Shown: positions 37,731 to 45,097 of the stretch, in pieces
How positions within the stretch are numbered: position 1 is the stretch's first letter
Layout of the letters: each line of letters starts with the position of its first letter
Assembly (NCBI GenBank): GCA_002778785.1
Contig: PEZS01000001.1
Span: 302,494 to 366,493, forward strand
Reading direction: 5' to 3'
Source of the DNA: Bdellovibrionales bacterium CG10_big_fil_rev_8_21_14_0_10_45_34
Lineage (GTDB): Bacteria; Bdellovibrionota; Bdellovibrionia; Bdellovibrionales; 1-14-0-10-45-34
Length of the DNA: 64,000 nt
Notes under the pieces: model-generated
What the model was told of the DNA's origin: nothing
The model's database searches: none
Seen by the model: only the letters and a program-made list of their open reading frames with translations
Made by a program: the position numbers and the translations under genes

Positions 37731-38417
37731 ATGAACGGAAAAAAAACTTATCCACAAAACATCATTGATGCTCTTCAACTCTTAGACGCACACTGCAAGG
37801 CATTCTACGATATTCACCCCATTGCTCATAAGTATAGCCACCCAATTCCAAACGATACTCGTGCTTGGTCGCAAATCCTCGCATCCGTGTTATCAGGTAT
37901 CAAAGGTCTCGCTCAAAAAAAAGGAGCAGACCTAAGCGATGGCTCCGACGTAAAAGGTGCAAACTGTTGGGAGGCTATTGATACTCCAAGATTTAACGGG
38001 GTTCTGCCATCAGGCCGGAAATCGGAAACCTCAAAAAAAGAATTAAATGTAACAGCATTGGACGATATTCCCCGCATCTACTTTGTTCTCTGGGACGACG
38101 AGCCAGTAACAAATAATAAGAGATGTAGAGTATGGTGTGTCCGTACAGCAAAGGATAAAGTTTTCCGTTCTGTAAGTGCCAAATGGTATGAACTAAGAGT
38201 GTCTGGTGAAATTAAGAGTGATAACTTTCAACTCCACCCACCTCGCCATCAAAATTCCAATGTCATTCGAAACACTTGTGGAAATATAGAAATGCCACTT
38301 TTGTTTTCAGCCACGAAAAAAAATAGCCATTTTTCTTGTGACCATTATAATCCCGACGTCATTGAAAATGGGCTATGCCAACTGGTACAAGCAGAAAATA
38401 AGAGACCGAAAAAATAG
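37731..38417 (+). CDS. MamI-like type II restriction endonuclease (candidate)
   Basis: A 228-residue protein, divergent from the methylase with a 129-base gap. The segment KKGADLSDGSDVKGANCWEA (residues 63-82), followed by IDTPRFNGVLPSG, resembles my recollection of the MamI family, whose members cut an interrupted palindrome. Asp67/Asp70, Asp73 and Lys75 could serve as a PD-(D/E)xK-like metal site. Pairing with a methylase that has a specificity domain fits that model. The assignment rests on memory of a family motif and on context; an accessory protein is the alternative. Confidence 0.6.
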   Translation: MNGKKTYPQNIIDALQLLDAHCKAFYDIHPIAHKYSHPIPNDTRAWSQILASVLSGIKGLAQKKGADLSDGSDVKGANCWEAIDTPRFNGVLPSGRKSETSKKELNVTALDDIPRIYFVLWDDEPVTNNKRCRVWCVRTAKDKVFRSVSAKWYELRVSGEIKSDNFQLHPPRHQNSNVIRNTCGNIEMPLLFSATKKNSHFSCDHYNPDVIENGLCQLVQAENKRPKK

Positions 38418-38440
38418 ATCTTAATCTCTATTCAATCATC

Positions 38441-38469
38441 AAAATAAAAAACACCCATTTTGGGGTGTT
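38441..38469 (-). terminator. Terminator of the minus-strand transfer operon
   Basis: AACACCC and GGGTGTT pair around a six-base loop; on the minus strand the hairpin is followed by a T-rich run (complement of AAAATAAAAA). It lies 34 bases beyond the last minus-strand gene and also sits just past the endonuclease gene, which ends toward it. Confidence 0.7.
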
Positions 38470-38502
38470 CATTAAGTTTAAAGCTACTATGAAATGTCTA
38501 TC

Positions 38503-38775
38503 CTAATTTAAGTCGCTTTTTGCGATTTCATCAAAGTCAACCCTATACAGCGAACCAATATCCAAAAATACATCTAAAAGTTCATTGCTTGGATTTGTTT
38601 TTAGCTCTTGCTCCATTTCGTAGATTAGGTCTCTCAATTTATCGCTGTAATCTTGCCAGCTTTTAGAGGACTTTTTCAGTACCTCCTTTAAATCATAAAA
38701 ATCGTTATCCAATCGTAATGAGCAAGCCCAAGTCTCACGATTTACCCAGCCATTGTATTTTGTATCCATATTCAC
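38503..38775 (-). CDS. Small NGWxNxETW-motif protein (DUF7249-like)
   Basis: A 90-residue protein that begins with TKYNGWVNRETWACSLRLDN, a motif widespread in phages and plasmids of many phyla. The rest is acidic and helical (DYSDKLRDLIYEMEQELK). Function is unknown. It closes the minus-strand operon before the terminator and marks the region as mobile. Confidence 0.75.
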   Translation of the reverse strand: MNMDTKYNGWVNRETWACSLRLDNDFYDLKEVLKKSSKSWQDYSDKLRDLIYEMEQELKTNPSNELLDVFLDIGSLYRVDFDEIAKSDLN

Positions 38776-38890
38776 TCCCTGTCTTTCGGCGTTGATTTCG
38801 GGTTCTCACTTGCGGAAACCCTTAACTGTTAAATGGAGTTTTTTAGGATAGACTGAGATTTTCTGGGCGACTTTTTAAATTATTTTCTAT

Positions 38891-39091
38891 TCAACTTATA
38901 TGGAGCTGATTTATCGAATTAAAAATGGCGACATTGTCACGAATAGTAATTAATTCGGCCTCAATTTGCTCTTGGCTTATCCTTGGATATTTAATTACTA
39001 AATCCTGAATGGGCATTTTTAATAAATCTCTCTCATAATCGCTCAAAAAATAATCCCAAGGCAGAAGTTTAAACTTTTCTTCGTGAAACAT
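38891..39091 (-). CDS. Small hypothetical protein
   Basis: A 66-residue protein. ATG 39091 is preferred because GGAGGAAGACA stands directly upstream. It overlaps the end of the preceding gene by 23 bases. It is helical (FKLLPWDYFLSDYERDLL, then ISQEQIEAELITIRDN) and may contain a helix-turn-helix-like segment around LVIKYPRISQEQIEAEL, but no family is recognised. Confidence 0.65.
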   Translation of the reverse strand: MFHEEKFKLLPWDYFLSDYERDLLKMPIQDLVIKYPRISQEQIEAELITIRDNVAIFNSINQLHIS

Positions 39092-39665
39092 TGTCTTCCT
39101 CCACATTTAATCCGAAAAAAATAAGTGTCGTTGGTCGGGAAAAATAAAAGGCACTGAGAAGGAAATCCAGATTAGAGCGAAGTCCATCGAAATAAACCTC
39201 GCCCTTCTCGCTATGAATAAATGAGACGTGATTAAGAACGTCCTTTGCTTTGTCTCCTGGCTTCGCTGGCACCTCCATTAGACTTAAGGCGATACTACCT
39301 TGCGAGAGGCGATTTAAAAATATACGCAAAAAAACTTCTTCATTCATTCCGTTGGGATTTATCACGAGCATTCGGCAAGAGTTGAATGTTGGGTGTTTGT
39401 CAATAATGCCCAGTAGCGTTTCAGGTTGAACACTGTTATTTTTTTCATTTGTTAACTCTTGAATGAGTTTCATTTCCTCAAAGGGCGATACATTGTCGCT
39501 AATTTTAAGACGTTTCTTTAAAGTCAAAATCGCATTAAGTAGTGCGATAGTGGAACAACCACAAGCCCTTGGGTCTTCAGTCCCCGATTTATCTGGGTCA
39601 ATAATATTGTAATAAGGGGCCTCGCACGCAGGATTTTTTAATTCGTTTACATCAATGATTTTCAT
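39069..39665 (-). CDS. Cysteine-peptidase-like protein of unknown function
   Basis: A 198-residue protein. The segment RACGCSTIALLNAILTL (33-49) has the Cys-then-helix arrangement of papain-like and C39 peptidases; His146 in VLNHVSFIHSEKG and Asp160 in VYFDGLRS follow in the order and spacing expected for a Cys-His-Asp triad. No signal peptide or transporter domain is present. It might process a peptide or cleave a conjugation or defence protein. The name is inference from pattern; I recognise no exact family. It overlaps its upstream neighbour by 4 bases (ATGA-type coupling). Confidence 0.5.
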   Translation of the reverse strand: MKIIDVNELKNPACEAPYYNIIDPDKSGTEDPRACGCSTIALLNAILTLKKRLKISDNVSPFEEMKLIQELTNEKNNSVQPETLLGIIDKHPTFNSCRMLVINPNGMNEEVFLRIFLNRLSQGSIALSLMEVPAKPGDKAKDVLNHVSFIHSEKGEVYFDGLRSNLDFLLSAFYFSRPTTLIFFGLNVEEDNVSRRKV

Positions 39666-39877
39666 ACTTTTGCCTCCTGTGGCTGATTAGAAAAAAATGA
39701 ACTAAATTGTCTTCGAAGACCCTCAAGTCGTTCGCCAAAGGCGACTTCCTTAGCTCGTTTGGTGCGTTCGTTTTCGGCAAACTTTGTTGTCATTCGCTTT
39801 AACTCCTGAACCTCATCGCTCTTTGTCTTTTGCCAACTCAAAATCTCCTCAATAATTTCTTTTTGTGTAAAACTCAT
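39662..39877 (-). CDS. Small coiled-coil protein
   Basis: A 71-residue protein starting at the ATG at 39877, which has AGGAGG about seven bases upstream; longer in-frame starts lack this. It is charged and helical (EIIEEILSWQKTKSDEVQEL, then ERLEGLRRQFSSFF). Function unknown; it lies between the initiator and the peptidase-like gene in the operon. Confidence 0.6.
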   Translation of the reverse strand: MSFTQKEIIEEILSWQKTKSDEVQELKRMTTKFAENERTKRAKEVAFGERLEGLRRQFSSFFSNQPQEAKV

Positions 39878-39899
39878 AACGTATCCTCCTTTGTTTCTA

Positions 39900-40670
39900 T
39901 TAAATGGAACTTTCATTTATTAAATCCGCCAAATCTGAATTGAACTTAATCCGCTTCATTGCTTGTGCGACGACGAGTGATTTAAGTTTTACCGGGTCAA
40001 CTTTTTCGATAATTGCCTCAGTGATTAAGGCACAACTATCTGTGCCTAACGTACGAAGTTCGAGATTTATTAAATCTTCGGGCAATGTTGAAAGCTCGTA
40101 ACACGATAAAAATCGTTCAAGATATTCGTTCCCTTTTTCCTTTTTTATTTGGCTCGACTTACCATAAGCCACGAGGGCAAAACGTGAGTTATATGCTTTA
40201 TAATAGATGATTTCTTTACGTTTCTTGAGCGTATATTGGGTGAGATTTTTAAAATCGCATTCGTCAAGAAGCCCATAGATTTTTTCATTTCTATTAATGA
40301 ACGAAATATCCAAACGGCTCACTAAAAACTTAATTCTTCGCTCTTTCAGAAAATCAATGACGGCTTGAGTGAGAGTGAGTGCGTCTGGTCTTAAGAAAAA
40401 TAACCCCTTAAATTGGAGAGACTTTTGGAACTGGCGGGCGGATAGAAAAATCTCTTTGCTCTCGCTTTTGTACAGAACACGACTACCCCAGGTGGAACTT
40501 GTCTGGGACATTTTTAGAAGACTGAAAATCTCGTGTGCTAAGGCGTCGTTTACAAAAAGCGATGAGTTGAATGTTAAACCATCTTCGTCTTTTTGTGGTA
40601 CGAGTAACGACGTTTTTATTTCGTCGTAAATCTGTATATCGAGGTAGTCTATTCTGGCATTTTTTTTCAT
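39900..40670 (-). CDS. Rep_trans/MOBT-like replication initiator or relaxase
   Basis: A 256-residue protein; ATG 40670 follows GGAG by five bases. It shows LVSRLDISFINRNEKI (117-132), a segment IIYYKAYNSRFALVAYGKSS (154-173) that resembles the 'YfGsr.S....iYDK' signature of Rep_trans proteins, and LINLELRTLGT (200-210), the later conserved strand. Proteins of this group nick oriT as MOBT relaxases in Tn916-like elements or start rolling-circle replication. Directly downstream of an FtsK-like ATPase, the same order as orf21-orf20 of Tn916. The catalytic Tyr is not assigned. Confidence 0.62.
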   Translation of the reverse strand: MKKNARIDYLDIQIYDEIKTSLLVPQKDEDGLTFNSSLFVNDALAHEIFSLLKMSQTSSTWGSRVLYKSESKEIFLSARQFQKSLQFKGLFFLRPDALTLTQAVIDFLKERRIKFLVSRLDISFINRNEKIYGLLDECDFKNLTQYTLKKRKEIIYYKAYNSRFALVAYGKSSQIKKEKGNEYLERFLSCYELSTLPEDLINLELRTLGTDSCALITEAIIEKVDPVKLKSLVVAQAMKRIKFNSDLADLINESSI

Positions 40671-40700
40671 AAAGTCTCCACACAAAATAAATGGAGATTT

Positions 40701-41957
40701 TTAAATGTCGTCTTTTAGTATGAATGGCACTTGGACTTTAATAACCTCACCATTGCCTGAAAAAATAAATCTCCCTGCCTTGAGGGTGGTATCGGTCAAA
40801 GTTTTTTCGTCACCAACGAGTAATCGGCTCATCTGGGCTGAGTTCCGTCCCAATAAAAAATTGATTATGTTTGTACGCTGGAGCGTCAGTTCCTCAACCT
40901 TGAGAGTCTGGTTACTTAAGATAATGAACACGCCTGATGAGCGGAAAAGTTGGAGGATAGAGTTTAGAAGTGACGAGAGTTTCTCTTCAAGTGAATAATG
41001 CTCCTTAAGTCTAATAGTTTCATCGTCGCTTTCCTTAGTAATGCGAACACTCGGTCGCGGGGTCATATACTGCGAGAGTTCGTCCGCAATAATTAAAAAT
41101 GGTTTCGGAGTTGGCTTTAGGTCAGGATACTTATCTTTAATTTTTAACCAATGAGAAATCGTAATACCGTTATCTGCGAGATATTTTCGATACTCATCGA
41201 TTTCTTTTTTATAGTCCTCAAGTACTGCCACCGCCTCTTTTAGCTCGTCTAAAAAAATGGGATTAAATGATTTGGCATTATACTTCTTTATGAGCGAGTG
41301 AAAATCTGTGCCTTTGGCGTCCAAAATTAAAACTCTGTAATGCTGCTCACCAGTGTTTTTAATCCAAGTATCAAGAAATGAACTGGCGACCGCCATAATT
41401 GAATTACCCTTGCCACCACCAGCCAGGGCAAAAATGCCTAGCGAAAAATCACCTTTGCGCAAATCTAAAATCAAATCATCGCCAAGAGCGTTTTTGCCAA
41501 GCCAGTATTGGCCCACCTCAAGGTTTCTAGGGCAATCAGTCATTGCGAGGGTTTGCTTAAAACTTTCAGTGTGAAACACGATTTCTCGTTGTCTCCAAGG
41601 GAACCGGGGATTTCTTACAGAAATATGCTCAATTTTTTTATCCCAAATGTGTTCGAGGTGTTCCTTTAGACGTTCAAAATCAAGGACTGCCAATTTGGGA
41701 TTATATTTAGCGAGTACAATATTATTTTTATCCCGATAAATCTTAATCCGAGAGGCGATAACCTTTTCTCTAATGACTTTGGTGCTTGGGTCAATAAACA
41801 GTTTTTTCTTTTCGTAATAAAGGCCGAGGGCTTTTAGGTCTTTCATTCGGTAGCGGAAATGATTTTTTATCTTCTGATAGTAAAATACAAGTAGCCCCAC
41901 TCCAAAGAGCGAGGCCACAAGTACCGCAACTATTTTCATATTTGCGAGGGAAATCAT
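40701..41957 (-). CDS. FtsK/TcpA-like coupling ATPase
   Basis: A 418-residue inner-membrane ATPase with one N-terminal helix (IVAVLVASLFGVGLLVFYY, about 9-27). The P-loop region reads GIFALAGGGKGNSIMAVA (about 174-191), and the Walker B strand FLIIADELSQYM (287-298) follows. C-terminal segments INFLLGRNSAQMSRLL and AGRFIFSGNGEVIKVQVP match the FtsK/TcpA motor fold. The P-loop lacks the usual Ser/Thr after the Lys (GGGKGNS), so it is a variant. In Tn916-like elements such proteins couple the relaxase to the pore. It precedes the initiator gene by 30 bases. Confidence 0.75.
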   Translation of the reverse strand: MISLANMKIVAVLVASLFGVGLLVFYYQKIKNHFRYRMKDLKALGLYYEKKKLFIDPSTKVIREKVIASRIKIYRDKNNIVLAKYNPKLAVLDFERLKEHLEHIWDKKIEHISVRNPRFPWRQREIVFHTESFKQTLAMTDCPRNLEVGQYWLGKNALGDDLILDLRKGDFSLGIFALAGGGKGNSIMAVASSFLDTWIKNTGEQHYRVLILDAKGTDFHSLIKKYNAKSFNPIFLDELKEAVAVLEDYKKEIDEYRKYLADNGITISHWLKIKDKYPDLKPTPKPFLIIADELSQYMTPRPSVRITKESDDETIRLKEHYSLEEKLSSLLNSILQLFRSSGVFIILSNQTLKVEELTLQRTNIINFLLGRNSAQMSRLLVGDEKTLTDTTLKAGRFIFSGNGEVIKVQVPFILKDDI

Positions 41958-41959
41958 AT

Positions 41960-42235
41960 TTATTTCGCCTCTACTTTTTTAAGAATGCGCGTGTACGACT
42001 TTACAGTTCGTCCATCGGCAATATGAAATTGTTCGACCTCCAATAGATGTTCTCCTACCGGAATGTTCTGGAGCGATTTACAGCGAATGAAATCAGGAGC
42101 CGATAAGGTATTTGTGACCTTACGCTCACTCTCTAGTATGACGACCCACTTAAGATTTTTGCTTAAGTCTTTTTCGTCGGTCGCAGGGACACACTCAACC
42201 ACTTTTGCTTTTAGATACTGAACTATTTTTGCCAT
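41960..42235 (-). CDS. Small protein at head of the transfer operon
   Basis: A 91-residue protein; the ATG at 42235 has AAAGGAG seven bases upstream. It is rich in strands (QYLKAKVVECVPATDEKDL, KWVVILESERKVT, GEHLLEVEQFHIADG) and Lys-rich at the end. Its position directly before the FtsK-like gene resembles that of the small Orf22/Orf23 proteins in Tn916, but the sequence is not obviously the same. It ends 3 bases before the ATPase start. Confidence 0.65.
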   Translation of the reverse strand: MAKIVQYLKAKVVECVPATDEKDLSKNLKWVVILESERKVTNTLSAPDFIRCKSLQNIPVGEHLLEVEQFHIADGRTVKSYTRILKKVEAK

Positions 42236-42324
42236 TTTATTTCTCCTTTGTTTTGGTGGCGTAATTGCCAACCGAGAAATTAAATGGAAAATCTCAAAAG
42301 TAGATTTTTTGTGGGTATATAATG

Positions 42325-42361
42325 CCAGTTTTGGGGGTATTACATATACCCCCAAAACTGG
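42325..42361. repeat. Perfect 16-bp inverted repeat, candidate oriT or operator
   Basis: Arms CCAGTTTTGGGGGTAT and ATACCCCCAAAACTGG flank the five-base TACAT. It lies between the XRE regulator gene (its stop is next to the right arm) and the 42235 gene. Neither strand has a T-run after the stem, so a terminator is unlikely. It stands just ahead of the transfer genes, where an origin of transfer, a double-strand origin or a regulator site would fit. Confidence 0.7.
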
Positions 42362-42583
42362 TTAAAGTCGGGCTAATAGGTTCGCTACCTTAAGATTTAA
42401 AGCCTCGGCGATAAAGTAGAGGGTCAAGTATCTGGGGTCTTTCTTGCCATTCTCAATGTCGCTTAAATTACCTTTGCTAATGCCAGCCTTATTCGCCAGC
42501 GCTTCAACGGTCATTAGTCGTCGCTTGCGCCAACTCTGAATGTTAGCGCCCAACTTTAATAGTTTTTTTTCGTGTGCCTTCAC
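42362..42583 (-). CDS. XRE-family transcriptional regulator
   Basis: A 73-residue helix-turn-helix protein of Cro/CI type: LGANIQSWRKRRLMTVEALA, then KAGISKGNLSDIENGKKDP and ALNLKVANLL. It starts at a GTG (42583) six bases after AGGAGG; a preceding GTG at 42586 is too close. It heads the minus-strand operon of the element and probably represses it and/or the divergent recombinase operon through the inverted repeats upstream. Confidence 0.88.
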   Translation of the reverse strand: MKAHEKKLLKLGANIQSWRKRRLMTVEALANKAGISKGNLSDIENGKKDPRYLTLYFIAEALNLKVANLLARL

Positions 42584-42602
42584 CACGCACCTCCTGTTTT
42601 AA

Positions 42603-42618
42603 AAATATCTCGATATTT
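42603..42618. promoter_or_regulatory. Short inverted repeat upstream of XRE gene
   Basis: AAATATC and GATATTT separated by TC, 20 bases upstream of the XRE start. Candidate operator for the regulator. Confidence 0.45.
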
Positions 42619-42638
42619 ATGTAATGGCCTATATTCAG

Positions 42639-42683
42639 CTTAGCCGATTTTGTTCGTTATCGCGAACAACGAGCTAGGCTAAG
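42639..42683. repeat. Nested inverted repeats in the divergent control region
   Basis: An outer pair CTTAGCC and GGCTAAG (42639-42645, 42677-42683) encloses an inner pair GTTCG and CGAAC (42652-42656, 42663-42667). It stands between the XRE operon and the rightward genes ending in the recombinase. Nested dyads like this occur in replication origins and operators; no function can be fixed from sequence alone. Confidence 0.5.
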
Positions 42684-42878
42684 ATATGACTTCTCTTGAA
42701 GAAAAAAATATTTATGAAATGAGATAATCGTGTAAACCATTGAAACCATTGAGAAATATGTAACAACGCGTTATACTGGTTTTGTAGCGATAAAGAACCG
42801 AGGGAGTAGGCTCAAGGGGAAATATCGGGACTGGTTCTGGGTAAGCCACTTAAAGAAACCCTGATTAGTGGTGGTGAT

Positions 42879-43130
42879 ATGAAACCCAATACAACAGGCC
42901 GAGCCAAGCCTGACTTAGTCGAAGAGGCTGGCACATTAGCGAAAGAAAAGACCCGAACTTACATAAACCCAGCTGATGGCACGAAGTTTAAAATTACTGA
43001 GGAAGAGTTCGCTCAGGTAGTTAAGATTTTCGAATATCTTCGAAATTCACGAAACGCCCAAGTGGACACTCTCGAACCAGAAACAGATACGCAAGAAGTA
43101 TCAAATGATTTAAAAGAAAAGGCAGGATAA
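42879..43130 (+). CDS. Hypothetical protein of the recombinase operon
   Basis: An 83-residue hydrophilic protein with no recognised family. It contains PDLVEEAGTLAKEKTRTYIN and a helix TEEEFAQVVKIFEYLRNSR, with an acidic tail. ATG 42879 follows GGTGGTGAT, a weak ribosome site. It is the first of three plus-strand genes ending in the serine recombinase. Confidence 0.6.
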   Translation: MKPNTTGRAKPDLVEEAGTLAKEKTRTYINPADGTKFKITEEEFAQVVKIFEYLRNSRNAQVDTLEPETDTQEVSNDLKEKAG

Positions 43131-43134
43131 CTTT

Positions 43135-43476
43135 ATGGACGCTTATAGAAATAGAAAAATCAATTTTTCCGATGTTGGCTTTAGACTTTGGCATAAACTC
43201 CGAAGCACAAAAACAACCCGGAAAGAGCGAGAAGATTTGCGAATGGAACTCCAAAGAATTGGAATGGTAAATGGAATTATTTTTAGAATTTTAGTTACCA
43301 ATCGAGAGGAGTTTCCCTTCGCAAAGGAGTTACAAGAAAGTTTCGTGAGAACCTTTATACCAGAAGAATTACTCACGAATTGGAGCGATAAGAAAAAACT
43401 TGAAGTGCTGTTAGCAACCATAATGCCTGACCCAAGAAAGTTCGAGTATCTATATGACGATAATATACAAGAATAA
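43135..43476 (+). CDS. Hypothetical protein overlapping the recombinase gene
   Basis: A 113-residue basic, helical protein (SDVGFRLWHKLRSTKTTRKE, then FPFAKELQESFVRTFIPEEL). No family is recognised. It starts four bases after the preceding stop and overlaps the recombinase start by 23 bases, so its translation may be coupled to the recombinase and it may act as an accessory or directionality protein; that is inference from position. Confidence 0.6.
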   Translation: MDAYRNRKINFSDVGFRLWHKLRSTKTTRKEREDLRMELQRIGMVNGIIFRILVTNREEFPFAKELQESFVRTFIPEELLTNWSDKKKLEVLLATIMPDPRKFEYLYDDNIQE

Positions 43477-45061
43477 GAAAGCTGTCGCTATTCTTCGAGT
43501 GAGTAGCGTCAAGCAAACAGATGGTGGTATCTCTCATCAGGTTCAGGAAGAGAAGTGTCGGGAGTATGCGAAAGACCTTGGATTAGATTTAGTAAGTGTT
43601 TTTACTTTTGCCGAAAGTGCTAAAGACAGTCAGCATCGAAAAAAATATAATGAAGCAATGGCATTTGTACGAAAGAACAAGATAGGTAATGTCTTATTCT
43701 ATATGACCGACCGCGAAGCAAGAAATATGACTGATGGGGAGGAGAATGAGCGTCGCGTTTTAAAGGGTGAGTTCAATATTCATTATGTGAATGAAAGAAA
43801 GATACTTCATCAGAATACACCAACTAGTGAACTGTTTGCTCGTGATGTTCAACTCGCTTTGGCGAAAAGCACCTCTAAAATAACAAGTGCTAAAGTTATC
43901 GATGCGATGGCCTCAAAGGCTGAGACTGGCTGGTACCCCAGCAATAAGCCGCCACTTGGATACACCACAGTTAAACTCAGAGACGATGAAACTGGACGTC
44001 TCAAAAATCGAGGCACAATTATTGGTCTCGACCCTAATGAGAAAAATAGGAAAATCGTTCTTAAAGAGTTCGAATTACGAGCGAAGGGGTTTACTTACGA
44101 GGAGATTAGGAAGCAAGTTTTGTCAGAAGGGCTGATGAAATCAAAAAAAGCCCTGACATACCGAAAAAGCTCAATTGAACATAGGCTTAAAAACCCCTTC
44201 TATCGTGGCGAGTTCGACTGGAAGGGTAAGCGCTACAAAGGCAAGCACGAATTATTTATCCCTAGAGCTTGGATTGATAGAGTTGATGAAATGAATGGGC
44301 TTCGAGGTAGTTCTAAACGCAATTTTGCTGATGAGCATATGGTGTTGGTTGATGGCTGGTTGAATTGCTCCTGTGGTTGCCGGATTATTTATGACCCTAA
44401 AACGAAAACCATCAAGAGTGATGATGGAAAGACAAAAACATATCACTATTATCATTGTACCAATGGCAAAGGTGTTCATCAGAAGTTCGAAAATATCAAG
44501 GGTGATAAAATCTGGGAACAGTTTGGAAGTCTCATCGAAAAAATCAATATCAGCGATGAGTTTGCTGAAGATATAGCCCAGGCCCTCAATAAGACCGAGA
44601 ATAAGGCCCATAGAGTTAGTGAACTTCAAATAGCTGAGTTCAAGGATAAGGAAGTTGAACTTCAAAGTCGTGAAGATAAGTTGTTTAATATGTTTGCCGA
44701 AAATCAAATCGACAAAGCTACCTACGAGCGCCAACTAAGACTAGTTCGTGAAAATCGTGAAGACATAACTAATCAACTTGAGAAACTTCAAAAGAGTTTA
44801 ACAAGTGCTGTGATGGAAACAGCTAAAACTGTTCTCGAACTGGCTACATCAGCGAAATCATTATGGAAAAGCAAGTCACCACAGGAGCGCAGAGAGTTCC
44901 TAGATACCATACTCTCGAACCCAATATTAGATGGCTTAACTGTTCGATATCAGTTGAAAAAACCATTCGCTGTACTTGTCAAAATGAATGAAAATGTTGA
45001 ATGGTGCCCGGGACTGGACTTGAACCAGCATGCCCTTTCGAGCGCTAGCACCTCAAGCTAG
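43454..45061 (+). CDS. Large serine recombinase (integrase)
   Basis: A 535-residue recombinase. The resolvase-type catalytic domain (about 8-150) has the nucleophile Ser17 in AILRVSSVKQTDGGISHQVQ and the Arg pair in DREARNMTDGEENERRVL. The recombinase domain (about 170-310) begins near PSNKPPLGYTTVKL, a zinc-ribbon follows (LNCSCGCRI ... YHYYHCTNG), then a coiled coil (about 385-450). The last 19 codons lie inside tRNA-Leu, read antisense, so the C-terminus is encoded by the host tRNA. It is probably the integration and excision enzyme of the element. Confidence 0.92.
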   Translation: MTIIYKNKKAVAILRVSSVKQTDGGISHQVQEEKCREYAKDLGLDLVSVFTFAESAKDSQHRKKYNEAMAFVRKNKIGNVLFYMTDREARNMTDGEENERRVLKGEFNIHYVNERKILHQNTPTSELFARDVQLALAKSTSKITSAKVIDAMASKAETGWYPSNKPPLGYTTVKLRDDETGRLKNRGTIIGLDPNEKNRKIVLKEFELRAKGFTYEEIRKQVLSEGLMKSKKALTYRKSSIEHRLKNPFYRGEFDWKGKRYKGKHELFIPRAWIDRVDEMNGLRGSSKRNFADEHMVLVDGWLNCSCGCRIIYDPKTKTIKSDDGKTKTYHYYHCTNGKGVHQKFENIKGDKIWEQFGSLIEKINISDEFAEDIAQALNKTENKAHRVSELQIAEFKDKEVELQSREDKLFNMFAENQIDKATYERQLRLVRENREDITNQLEKLQKSLTSAVMETAKTVLELATSAKSLWKSKSPQERREFLDTILSNPILDGLTVRYQLKKPFAVLVKMNENVEWCPGLDLNQHALSSASTSS

Positions 45062-45088
45062 TGCGTCTACCAATTTCGCCACCCGGGC
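45002..45088 (-). tRNA. tRNA-Leu (GAG anticodon)
   Basis: An 87-base tRNA with acceptor GCCCGGG/CCCGGGC, discriminator A and encoded CCA at the 3' end. The anticodon loop TTGAGGT sits between CTAGC and GCTAG, giving GAG; a long variable arm (CGCTCGAAAGGGCATG) is typical for Leu. The 3' end faces the accessory region and overlaps the recombinase gene, so it is the likely integration target. Confidence 0.95.
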
Positions 45089-45097
45089 AATTAAAAA

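Noticed and set aside
34143-45000. CRISPR array or insertion sequence within the accessory region
   Set aside because: No regularly spaced direct repeats and no DDE transposase or terminal inverted repeats were seen.
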